In this document: one piece after another, positions 54,223 to 62,917 of the stretch
Numbering within the stretch: the first letter of the stretch is position 1
How the letters are laid out: each line of letters starts with the position of its first letter
Source of the DNA: Nostoc sp. NIES-4103
GTDB taxonomy: Bacteria; Cyanobacteriota; Cyanobacteriia; Cyanobacteriales; Nostocaceae
Assembly: GCF_002368335.1 (NCBI RefSeq)
Contig: NZ_AP018288.1
Coordinates: forward strand, 1,703,355-1,767,354
DNA length: 64,000 bases
Reading direction: 5' to 3'
Made by a program: the position numbers and the translations under genes
Notes under the pieces: generated by a model
Database searches by the model: none
What the model saw: the letters and a program-made list of their open reading frames with translations, nothing else
What the model was told of the DNA's origin: nothing

Positions 54223-54900
54223 TTAGTTGCTAGAGTAATTTGAAGTAGAGGCTGCCGAAACACTGGTCGCAGCGATCATTGCCGCCTGAGCAGAGGCTAT
54301 GATTTCTGAGACAGCTTTACCCACTAATTCACCATTCGAGATCGCTTGAATCCGCGCTCGCGCCTGTGGAAATTCTTCGGGTGTAAAGACGGTATTGGCG
54401 AGATGACAGGTTTTCATCAAGCTGATTAGCATAGCCGTGCGGGAATCCAGCCGGATATTTTCTAACACAGCTGCGCGCACTTGATTAACAATCGCGCGTT
54501 GGATTGATTCATCGCACAGAAAATACCGCTGAACAGGAAAAAGCCAGAGTACAGTATGTTCTTGTTGCACCAAAACACCCAGCTCAACTAAGTTCTGCAA
54601 CACCACCTTTGGAAATCTTGAATATTTTCGGCTCCAATGGTTAATCCAGAACTTCACGCTTCGAGTCCGAGGAGCCGCCACAACTTCATTCAGACATTGA
54701 TCCAAAAATTCATCGCCTGTTGTACTAGCATTCGCTACCATCAGATAATTGTTATCTATCGTGAGTTTGCCTTGTAGTACTAAATCCAATAGCACTGTAC
54801 CCATCAAACTGTAACGTAGAGCAGATGATGCAGCAAAGTGGATTTTTCCAGTTTGAGAATTTAGTGCAAGCAGCATTAAATCTTGTGCAAGATATTGCAT
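54223..54900 (-). CDS. GPP34/GOLPH3-family protein
   Basis: 225 aa. DLMLLALNSQTGKIHFAASSALRYSLMGTVLLDLVLQGKL and the later PEEFPQARARIQAI match the GPP34 (GOLPH3/Vps74) fold, which binds phosphoinositides in eukaryotes but is of unknown function in bacteria. The C-terminus is Ser/Ala-rich. Isolated gene in the accessory region. Confidence 0.82.
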   Translation of the reverse strand: MQYLAQDLMLLALNSQTGKIHFAASSALRYSLMGTVLLDLVLQGKLTIDNNYLMVANASTTGDEFLDQCLNEVVAAPRTRSVKFWINHWSRKYSRFPKVVLQNLVELGVLVQQEHTVLWLFPVQRYFLCDESIQRAIVNQVRAAVLENIRLDSRTAMLISLMKTCHLANTVFTPEEFPQARARIQAISNGELVGKAVSEIIASAQAAMIAATSVSAASTSNYSSN

Positions 54901-55117
54901 GATTAATTTCTACATCTGTATTTCAAGATGGTTTTGTTTTGCAGAATTAGTAAACTCAAGTAGTCGTTTTCTAATATTGCATAAGGATTTAAACAGTTGT
55001 CTCGTCCAAAAGTTAGAAATCAATGCTTAATCATCACTGGAAACCTTTGGTAGCTCAAATCTCCAAGTTGGTGCTACAAACTTTAGTTACTGTTGGAAAT
55101 TGATATTGAATTATATA

Positions 55118-55215
55118 GCTAGGGACTAGGGACTGGGGACTGGGGACTGGGTGAAAAGTCTTTTCGTGTCTAGGTTTTATCATCTGTTGATGTCCTAACA
55201 CTACTGGCGACAGCT
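55118..55215. repeat. Composite repeat copy B (shortened)
   Basis: GGGGACT heptamers (55,120-55,150) then AAAAGTCTTTTCGTGTCTAG and TATCATCTGTTGATGTCCTA. Compared with copies A and C, the segment between the two AAAGTC/CTTTTC-like sites is deleted, as if by recombination between short direct repeats. The rest of 54,901-55,462 has no gene. Confidence 0.75.
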
Positions 55216-55462
55216 ATATATATATGGGATGTAAATATCAAATAAATTTCACCGAAAAGGAGGGCTGGGGAGGCTGGGGGAGAATACCCTCCGTGAGTGG
55301 TTGAATCAGCCTCCTTTTTTAAAAGGAAGAAACAAAAAAACACTTGTTTCGCTCTGGCATAGCGCTCTTAACAATACGTCCTTTTTGAAGCCTCTGTGTT
55401 TACGCACTTTTTTGCTCCCCCAGCTACCCCATCTCCCCCTGCTCAAGAGCGCTCTCTTCTTT

Positions 55463-55717
55463 CACCTCTACAGCGTTATCCGCCATTTGAAAAAGGTTTT
55501 TTCTTTTGCTTTCACCCAATAATCCCCCTAAATAGTGTCTAAACTCTCTTTTTTGAGCTTTATGATTAAAGACATCATCAAACTTTTGACACCATTTTTC
55601 AAAGCATGGCGGCATGGCTGCGGTGGTTATTTATTTCATGAGGTTAGTCTGACGTGAAAGCTATGCTAATTAAGCATTATACTATGTTTTTATCTCCATT
55701 TCTGTTTAAGTCCCGTT
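55463..55717 (-). mobile_element. Truncated second copy of the IS701-like element
   Basis: The minus strand reads MPPCFEKWCQKFDDVFNHKAQ ... ADNAVEV, the transposase N-terminus, and ends at GTTTAAGTCCCGTT (55,704-55,717), the same inverted repeat as the full element. The remaining ~1.1 kb are missing. Confidence 0.82.
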
Positions 55718-55751
55718 AAGATGGCGATCGCAGAAAATGCCCAGTATTTTT

Positions 55752-55788
55752 AAGTTTTGCTCTCAGCTAAAAGTTGAGAGCAAAACTT
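55752..55788. terminator. Strong hairpin downstream of ppsA
   Basis: AAGTTTTGCTCTCA (55,752-55,765) pairs perfectly with TGAGAGCAAAACTT (55,775-55,788) around a TAAAA-containing loop. It lies ~15 bp past the ppsA stop; the strand of ppsA lacks a T-run after it, so it may stabilise mRNA rather than terminate. Confidence 0.5.
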
Positions 55789-55802
55789 TGTAATTCAATT
55801 AC

Positions 55803-58250
55803 TTAACTGTAACTACCTTCTTCCGTTCTTGCTATTTCTAAAAGAGTTTTCAGTACAGAGTCAGGGTTAAGGCTGATAGAATCAATACCTTGCTGAACCA
55901 AAAATTGAGCAAATTCTGGATAGTCACTAGGTGCTTGTCCGCAAATACCGATTTTGCGTCCGTGCTTTTTAACTGTGGTTATGACCTTGGCAATCATCAG
56001 CTTTACAGCTTCATTCCGTTCATCAAATAAATGGGCTACTAATTCCGAATCTCTATCTACTCCTAATGTTAATTGTGTCAGGTCATTCGAGCCAATTGAG
56101 AAGCCATCAAAGATTTCACAGAACTCATCTGCCAATTGCACATTACTAGGTAACTCGCACATCACATAAACTTGCAAACCGTTTTCTCCCCGCACCAAAC
56201 CATGCTTAGCCATTTCTGCTAACACGCGCTGGCCTTCTTTGGGAGTGCGACAAAAGGGCACCATTAAAATTACATTAGTTAAACCCATGCGATCGCGCAC
56301 ATTTTTCATCGCTAGACATTCCAACGCGAAGCCTTGACGATAGCGTTCATCGTAGTAGCGAGAAGCACCGCGCCAGCCTAGCATGGGGTTTTCTTCTTGG
56401 GGTTCAAACTGCTTGCCACCCAAAAGGTTAGCATATTCGTTACTCTTGAAATCTGACAGGCGCACAATCACGGGTTTGGGATAAAAAGCAGCTGCGATCG
56501 TGCCAATACCTTGAGCTAGTTTATCGATAAAGTAGGCGGTTTTGTCTGCGTATTGGGCAGTTAATTCGGCAATTTTGGATTTAGCAAACTGATCTTCCAA
56601 TTCATCAAAGTGAATTAATGCTAGTGGATGTGTCTTAATATGATTAGCAATAATGAATTCCATCCGCGCTAATCCCACTCCATCATTAGGGATAGCAGCA
56701 TAACTTAAGGCTTCTTCTGGATTGCCCACATTCATCATAATTTTGGTACGAGTCTGGGGCAAATCTTCCAATGCAATTTCTTGCACTTGATAGGGCAATA
56801 ATCCTTGGTAAACTTTGCCAGTTTCACCTTCTGCACAAGAAACTGTGATTTCTTGTCCTGTGTTCAATATAGTAGTAGCATTACCACAACCAACTATAGC
56901 TGGAATACCTATTTCTCTGGCGATAATTGCACTATGACAAGTACGTCCACCTTGGTTAGTAACAATTGCACTAGCACGTTTCATGATTGGTTCCCAGTCG
57001 GGATCTGTGCGATTTGTGACTAGCACATCTCCCGATTGAAACTGGTTAATTTGCTGTACATCCAGAATTACTCTGGCTTTACCTTGACCAATCATCTCAC
57101 CCACACTCCGCCCTGTACTCAACACTTCACCTTTTTGTTGTAATTGGTAAGTGCGGAGAACATTTTTCGATTTTTGAGATTGTACTGTTTCAGGACGCGC
57201 CTGCACAATAAAAAGTTCATTGGTAATCCCGTCTTTGGCCCACTCAATATCCATTGGTGTGCAGACACCACGGACTTGTGAGTAATGTTCTTCAATCAGG
57301 CAACAAGCTTGGGCTAGTTGTAAAATTTCTTCATCATTAAGAGCATATTTTAGGCGATCGCCTGCCGGAACACGTATATTTTTGGTCAATTTCGATCCGC
57401 CAGTATCGTAGACCATCTTAATTTCTTTTGTACCCAAGCGCTTTTCTAAAATTGGGTGATATCCTTGCTTGAGGGTAGGTTTAAATACTAAGTATTCATC
57501 TGGATTGACTGCTCCCTGGACTACATTTTCTCCCAAACCATAGGCAGCAGTAATCAATGCTACATCTTGAAAACCTGTCTCAGTATCAATGGAGAACATC
57601 ACACCAGATGTAGCTAGGTCAGAACGCACCATTTTTTGTACTCCTACCGAGAGGGCGATGCTAAAGTGGTCAAAGCCTTTGAGTTGACGGTAGGAAATAG
57701 CACGGTCAGTATAAATTGAAGCAAAGCACTTGTGACAGGCTTCTAATACAGCTTGCAACCCGTGGACATTGAGGTAGGTTTCTTGCTGTCCAGCAAAGCT
57801 AGCATCAGGTAAGTCTTCTGCTGTGGCACTAGAACGGACTGCGACATCGGTATCACTACCATACTCTTTTTCTAGGTCTTGATAAGCTTGGGTAATTGCT
57901 TGTTGCAATTCTAGTGGAAATGGAGTTTGCAGCATTAAAGCCCGTACTTGCTTGCCAATATAATGCAGATTGTTCACATCTTCTATATTTAAATCTGCAA
58001 ACAATTGTCGCAATTTAGGTTCCAAACCTGCTGAAGAGATAAAGTAGTGATAAGCATAAGCTGTAGTGGCAAATCCTGTGGGAATCTTGATGCCTTTAGG
58101 TACAAGCTGCTGAATCATTTCTCCTAAAGAAGCGTTCTTGCCACCTACTAGGGCTATATCTGCAATTCCAACTTGGCTTAAAGGTAATACCAAGGCTTTT
58201 TCTTGGGAAACTTGGTGAGTAGTTTGTTGATTAACTAGTGCTTTTGGCAT
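55803..58250 (-). CDS. ppsA: Phosphoenolpyruvate synthase
   Basis: 815 aa. The N-terminal ATP-grasp part begins IADIALVGGKNASLGEMIQQL; the central swivelling domain holds the phosphohistidine motif GGRTCHSAIIAREIG (His439); and the C-terminal TIM barrel has VRLSDFKSNEYANLLGG, NPMLGWRGASRYYDE and FSIGSNDLTQLTLGVDRDS. It converts pyruvate, ATP and water to phosphoenolpyruvate, AMP and phosphate for gluconeogenesis. A hairpin follows it; no operon partner is visible. Confidence 0.97.
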   Translation of the reverse strand: MPKALVNQQTTHQVSQEKALVLPLSQVGIADIALVGGKNASLGEMIQQLVPKGIKIPTGFATTAYAYHYFISSAGLEPKLRQLFADLNIEDVNNLHYIGKQVRALMLQTPFPLELQQAITQAYQDLEKEYGSDTDVAVRSSATAEDLPDASFAGQQETYLNVHGLQAVLEACHKCFASIYTDRAISYRQLKGFDHFSIALSVGVQKMVRSDLATSGVMFSIDTETGFQDVALITAAYGLGENVVQGAVNPDEYLVFKPTLKQGYHPILEKRLGTKEIKMVYDTGGSKLTKNIRVPAGDRLKYALNDEEILQLAQACCLIEEHYSQVRGVCTPMDIEWAKDGITNELFIVQARPETVQSQKSKNVLRTYQLQQKGEVLSTGRSVGEMIGQGKARVILDVQQINQFQSGDVLVTNRTDPDWEPIMKRASAIVTNQGGRTCHSAIIAREIGIPAIVGCGNATTILNTGQEITVSCAEGETGKVYQGLLPYQVQEIALEDLPQTRTKIMMNVGNPEEALSYAAIPNDGVGLARMEFIIANHIKTHPLALIHFDELEDQFAKSKIAELTAQYADKTAYFIDKLAQGIGTIAAAFYPKPVIVRLSDFKSNEYANLLGGKQFEPQEENPMLGWRGASRYYDERYRQGFALECLAMKNVRDRMGLTNVILMVPFCRTPKEGQRVLAEMAKHGLVRGENGLQVYVMCELPSNVQLADEFCEIFDGFSIGSNDLTQLTLGVDRDSELVAHLFDERNEAVKLMIAKVITTVKKHGRKIGICGQAPSDYPEFAQFLVQQGIDSISLNPDSVLKTLLEIARTEEGSYS

Positions 58251-58570
58251 GGACGATTTCCTTTTATTAAGCTAATCACGAGAGTTATATTCAATTTTTC
58301 TGCTCTGCTCATCTCACGTTTGTAGTTATAGGAAAATAATTTGAGGAACTTGTGAAGGTGTGGCTCATGCCAATTCGTAATTCGTAATTCGTAATTAAGA
58401 AAATCTGCTTTCACTCTAGGTTTTAGGCGCAGTGACTCCCTTTAGGGATTACCAAGAAATAAATTATCCAATCTTGTGGGGTGGACATCTTGTCCGCCCC
58501 AAGCAAGGGCGGGCGAGACGCCCACCCCACAAGAAAAATTGTATGCTTTTTTATTTGGAAGTCCCTTTAA
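58251..58570. other. Repeat-filled gap upstream of ppsA
   Basis: TAATTCG heptamers near 58,376-58,397 and an inverted GGTGGACATCTTGTCC-type hairpin near 58,480-58,535 (GTGGGGTGG ... CCACCCCAC). No gene seen. Confidence 0.5.
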
Positions 58571-58722
58571 CGTGAGTTCAACAAATTTAAAAGACCCCTC
58601 TCCAAACCTCTCTCCTTTCAGGGGAGAGGCTTTAAAAGCCTGATTTTTCATTCTTTACCAAGGATGCTAAAGCTCCTCTTTGCTTCAAAGAGGGGTTGGG
58701 GAGAGGTTCATCGAACTCACCG
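58571..58722. mobile_element. MITE-like element, copy 3 (degenerate)
   Basis: The left end CGTGAGTT is intact and the right end AACTCACCG carries one extra C. The inside contains TTTCAGGGGAGAGG and AGAGGGGTTGGGG arms like the other copies. Confidence 0.65.
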
Positions 58723-58900
58723 TCCCCTCACTAAGGCTACGGTGTACACACAAGTCTTAAAATTATTACGTGGTCTGAGTAGTGGCGTAGCAAGGCTAAA
58801 ATTATGCATTAGTAACTCTTGTGGGATGGGCGTCTCGCCCGTCCGTTATTGGCGGACTGTCCAGCCCGCCCCACAAAAGTTATATTTATGCGTGATATTA

Positions 58901-59050
58901 TAGCTGTCGGCAGTAGTGTTAGGACATCAACAAATGATAAAACCTAGACACAAAGCGAAAAGTCAAAAGCGGCGGCTTCCGCCGATCTGAACTTTTCAAG
59001 ACAAAGACTTTTTACCCAGTCCCTAGTCCCCAGTCCCCAGTCCCTATCTA
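58901..59050. repeat. Composite repeat copy C (inverted)
   Basis: Reading the minus strand gives the same order as copy A: GGGGACT heptamers, AAAAAGTCTTTGTC, GTTCAGATCGG, a GGCGGAAGCCGCC hairpin, GACTTTTCGCTTTGTG, TAGGTTTTATCA, TGTCCTAACACTACTG. It ends 5 bp before the histidine kinase stop codon. Confidence 0.8.
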
Positions 59051-59054
59051 TATT

Positions 59055-61979
59055 TCACAAAGGTAGCTTTAAGTAGAAAATACTACCTACTCCTACTTGA
59101 CTTTCAACCCAGATTTGTCCGTGGTGTTGCTCGACTATATTGCGACAAATCGCTAAACCTAAACCTGTTCCACCTTGCTTGCGAGAATCGGAAGCATCCA
59201 CTTGATGAAACCGCTCAAAAATAGATTCTAATTTGTTAGCAGGAATCCCTCTACCTTGGTCTTGTACCTTAAATAACACATCCGACATTTCACCGTCTTT
59301 TGCTTTGATTTTTTCTACGCTCATTGATACAGTAGACCCTTTAGGTGAAAACTTAATCGCATTACTTAGTAAATTTGTTAGTACCTGGATCATCCGATCC
59401 TTATCAACTGTTAGTTCAATAGATTGAGGGAAGACTGATAAGTTTATTCTTGCATTATTAGCTATTAACCGCATCAAGTCTGTGGCTTCTATTAACAAGT
59501 CACTAGCATTCACTTTTTGTTTATTTAAACTAATTTTTCCAGATTGTAATCTTTCCAAATCTAAAATTTCATTCACTAATCTGACTAGACGTTCGGAGTT
59601 GTCTGAGACAATTTTGATGATACGCTGACCCTTTTCAGAATCCAGTTTTACCAAACCAGTTTTCAACAAGTTTAAACCTCCTTGGATTGAAGTCATGGGG
59701 GTACGTAGTTCGTGACTGACAACTGAGATAAACTCATTCTTAATTTTGTCTAATGTATAGCGTTGGGTAATGTCTTCACCAATGCTCATAGTACCCGTTA
59801 TTGTGCCTTGTGAATCTCGTAGTAGCGTATTGTTCCAAGCAATTATACGTTCTTCTCCAGATTTGGTGATAATTTGGTTCTGGTAGTGAGAATGTAATTC
59901 CTGCTCTAGCATTTCCACAAAACACTTTTGCATATTATGTTGCTGATGCTGTGGAATAAAATTGGCAATCCACTCTTTAGCTAAGATTTCTTCTTGGGTA
60001 TAGCCAGTCAATTCTAAAAAGAAAGGATTAACATATTCAACTTTACCTGTCTTATCCAGTGCAATAACTAACAACTGTACATTTTCTAATAAACTGCGCC
60101 AACGGCGTTCTGCTTCACTCAATTGAGCTTCAATTTTTGTTTGTTGGTTAATAGTGGTTGTGAGAATATTGATTAATCTATGCAAGTGTGAATTTGCTTG
60201 AGATAATTCAGCAGTTCGCTCTGCAACTTTGATTTCTAATTCTGCTTTTGATTGTTGTAAAATTGCTTCTGCTTGCTTGCTTTGTGTGATATCTAAACAA
60301 GTACCAAGCATTCGTACTGGTGTACCTTCGTCATCATAGATACATTTTCCTTTAGCCGCCATCCAATGAATGCTACTGTCAGGCCAAATAACTCTAAATT
60401 CTACATAATATTCAGATTTATTATCTATGGCATTAATTATTTTTTGGTGAATTGCTTCTCTATCTTCAGGATGGAGACAGGCAAGAAAAGCTTCATAGTT
60501 ACCTGCAAACTTACCTAGAGGAATACCAAATATTTCCTCTTGACGGCTTGACCATTTGATATGGTTAGTGAGAATATTCCAATCCCAAGTTCCCATATGA
60601 GAAGCTTCTAAAGCTAACCTTAAATGTTCCTCACTTTCTCTCAATGCAATCTCATTATGTTTTTCTTTGGTTATTTCTTTTAAAAAAATTGATATGCCTT
60701 CCAAAGAAGGATAAATACGATTTTCAAACCAGCGCTGGCTCGATGGATAATATTCTTCTAATTGAATAAAACTTTGTTCAGTTAAAGCGCGATCGCAAGC
60801 TTCATAAAAATGCTGTCTTACCTCTTCGGGATATTCTTGCCAAATATTTTTACCAATTAGCTCTTGTGGTTTTCTGCCGAAAATTTCTGCTGCTTTTTGA
60901 TTAACATAGGTATAGCGCCAATTACTATCGACAGATACAAAGGCATCGCTAATACTCTCTAATATAGTAGATAAACGATTTTTGGTTGTTTCCGCTTCTG
61001 CACAAGCGAGTTGTTCGCGAATTACCATCTGTGCTATTTTTTCTTCTGTCTGTTTGCGCTCAGTAATATTTGTCAGTGTCACGACACTACCAATAATTTG
61101 CTTGTCTAAATTGAATAATGGAGCAGCACTTAAAAGTAAATTAAATTCACTACTATCTCCACGGTTTAACAAAACTTCTACTCCTTGAAAACATTGACCT
61201 TGCAGCAAACTAGATAGGGAGAATATTTCTTTCTTTTGTTGACAATTTGTAGATTCATTAATCAACAAACACTCTTCTATTTTTTGATAAATGCTACAAG
61301 AATTACATTGCAGTGGGAACGACAAAGCAAATGGTTGAAATAATGGATTATGACCACATAGTTCCTGTGCTGCTTGATTGGCGCGAATAATTTGCCAACT
61401 TTGATCACAGACAATGATTGCTTCACCTGCTTGTTCTAGAATAGAATTTGCTAGTCTTTCAGCCGCTACAATTTCCACATTACGTTTTTGCTCGGTTAAG
61501 TCAGTTACTACTATGCAAGTAACGGCTACTTCGTCTATTTGCAATAGCTTAAAAGACAAATAAACAGGTATTTGAGTTTCATCATCAGCAATTAAGTAAA
61601 CCTCTCCTCGAAAAGATTCTTGTCTTGCTTGCTGAAATAATCCATGAAATACCTGTTTTTCTTGTGGTGCTATGTAATCCTCAAAGGTAGAACCGATTAC
61701 TTTCTCTAGTGGCTTTTTGAGCATTACTGCTAAAGGCTGATTACAGTAAAGAATTGTTCCGTAATCATTTATAGTAACAACGCCTTCATGCATCTCTTGC
61801 AAAAAAGCACGGTAAGGATAATCAGCATCTTGCAAAGTGAAAATTCGTTCTTCTTGACCGCTAGATATAACTAAAGCATCTACTTCACCCATTTGAATGG
61901 CTCTAAAAGTTTCTTCTAAAACTTGTATTTTATTACGTAGAGCTATATTTTCAAGCTCAATTTCTTGGCGTGTTTTCAC
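59055..61979 (-). CDS. Multi-PAS sensor histidine kinase
   Basis: 974 aa from GTG 61,979, which has GAGGG ~9 bp upstream; a TTG at 61,994 is an alternative. Order: short coiled coil; an EVDALVISSGQEERIF segment; four to five PAS/PAC-type modules (~60-150, ~180-305, ~335-435, ~455-575, ~620-735); the dimerisation box FISVVSHELRTPMTSIQGG (His ~756); and HATPase boxes (LTNLLSNAIKFSPKG, DQGRGIPANKLESIFERF, GGTGLGLAICRNIV). It has no membrane segment and is cytoplasmic. It follows the KaiB/KaiC-like genes and is likely their output kinase. Confidence 0.93.
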   Translation of the reverse strand: MKTRQEIELENIALRNKIQVLEETFRAIQMGEVDALVISSGQEERIFTLQDADYPYRAFLQEMHEGVVTINDYGTILYCNQPLAVMLKKPLEKVIGSTFEDYIAPQEKQVFHGLFQQARQESFRGEVYLIADDETQIPVYLSFKLLQIDEVAVTCIVVTDLTEQKRNVEIVAAERLANSILEQAGEAIIVCDQSWQIIRANQAAQELCGHNPLFQPFALSFPLQCNSCSIYQKIEECLLINESTNCQQKKEIFSLSSLLQGQCFQGVEVLLNRGDSSEFNLLLSAAPLFNLDKQIIGSVVTLTNITERKQTEEKIAQMVIREQLACAEAETTKNRLSTILESISDAFVSVDSNWRYTYVNQKAAEIFGRKPQELIGKNIWQEYPEEVRQHFYEACDRALTEQSFIQLEEYYPSSQRWFENRIYPSLEGISIFLKEITKEKHNEIALRESEEHLRLALEASHMGTWDWNILTNHIKWSSRQEEIFGIPLGKFAGNYEAFLACLHPEDREAIHQKIINAIDNKSEYYVEFRVIWPDSSIHWMAAKGKCIYDDEGTPVRMLGTCLDITQSKQAEAILQQSKAELEIKVAERTAELSQANSHLHRLINILTTTINQQTKIEAQLSEAERRWRSLLENVQLLVIALDKTGKVEYVNPFFLELTGYTQEEILAKEWIANFIPQHQQHNMQKCFVEMLEQELHSHYQNQIITKSGEERIIAWNNTLLRDSQGTITGTMSIGEDITQRYTLDKIKNEFISVVSHELRTPMTSIQGGLNLLKTGLVKLDSEKGQRIIKIVSDNSERLVRLVNEILDLERLQSGKISLNKQKVNASDLLIEATDLMRLIANNARINLSVFPQSIELTVDKDRMIQVLTNLLSNAIKFSPKGSTVSMSVEKIKAKDGEMSDVLFKVQDQGRGIPANKLESIFERFHQVDASDSRKQGGTGLGLAICRNIVEQHHGQIWVESQVGVGSIFYLKLPL

Positions 61980-62207
61980 TGCAATCACCCTCAAAAAATC
62001 GTAATTTGTAATTCGTAATTCGTAATTAATTTATATAACAATCACTCTTGGCGTTTTATTCCATCAATGTCGCTACACAAAAATACAGAAATACTATTTG
62101 ATTTGTCAAAAAATAAGTGCAATTTTAAGGGGCTTTATTGACTATTCCTTATTACCAATTCCCGATTGACTCTAGAGTTACAAATAATTTTGATTGAGCA
62201 GCGAATA

Positions 62208-62567
62208 TCAAGCAATATCTAAAGCAACGATCACCTTATCAACATTTGTCAAATCACCAATTAACTTTTGTAGAGGTGGTGGAAGTTCTTTAATAAGAGT
62301 AGGCACAGCAAATATATGGTCTCTTTCTAAAGTCTCCGGCTGTTGGTATATATCAATAATTTCCATTTCATAGCGTCCTTCTAAGTATTTTTCACAAATT
62401 TTTTTCAGCATTTGAATAGCACGCATGGATCTGAGGGTATTGCCAGCGACATACAAACGTAAGACATATTTTTGTACGTCTAGATTTGCTAGCGCTTTTT
62501 CAAAATCTTCTGTAGATTCTATAATTACTTCATCAGAATTATGGTTACTTTGGTTGAAATTATTCAT
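62208..62567 (-). CDS. KaiB-like protein 2
   Basis: 119 aa. YVLRLYVAGNTLRSMRAIQMLKKICEKYLEGRYEMEIIDI and IFAVPTLIKELPPPLQKLIGDL give the KaiB thioredoxin-like fold, with an ~25-residue N-terminal extension rich in Asn/Ser. It lies 8 bp after the previous KaiB-like gene, in one operon with it. Canonical KaiB shifts fold to bind KaiC; whether this copy does is unknown. Confidence 0.9.
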   Translation of the reverse strand: MNNFNQSNHNSDEVIIESTEDFEKALANLDVQKYVLRLYVAGNTLRSMRAIQMLKKICEKYLEGRYEMEIIDIYQQPETLERDHIFAVPTLIKELPPPLQKLIGDLTNVDKVIVALDIA

Positions 62568-62575
62568 GGCTATCC

Positions 62576-62902
62576 TCAGTTAATATTTAGTTGACGTAAA
62601 TCCAGCCCTACTAATACTTTTTCAGTATTGGATAAGTCTCCAATTATTTGCTTGACAGGTTCCGGTAATTTTCTCACTAAAGTTGGGATAGCTAATATTT
62701 GGTCTCCCTTAGCTAATTGGGGATTTTCCATGAGGTCAATTACTTCAATACGATATTGGCCTTCTAGGTACTGTTCACAAATTTTTTTCAAATTAGCAAA
62801 TGCTTTTAAAGATTTAGGAGTTTGTCCAGCTACATATAGCCGTAACTCCCAAATTTTTTCTGTATGACTACATTCAGACAGAGGATTCATATAGCACTCC
62901 AC
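62576..62902 (-). CDS. KaiB-like protein 1
   Basis: 108 aa. ELRLYVAGQTPKSLKAFANLKKICEQYLEGQYRIEVIDL and ILAIPTLVRKLPEPVKQIIGDL match KaiB over almost the whole length. It follows the KaiC-like gene by 15 bp and precedes the second KaiB-like gene by 8 bp. The two copies are clearly diverged from each other (differences throughout the core), suggesting distinct functions rather than recent duplication. Confidence 0.93.
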   Translation of the reverse strand: MECYMNPLSECSHTEKIWELRLYVAGQTPKSLKAFANLKKICEQYLEGQYRIEVIDLMENPQLAKGDQILAIPTLVRKLPEPVKQIIGDLSNTEKVLVGLDLRQLNIN

Positions 62903-62917
62903 TATTAATATATTTAC

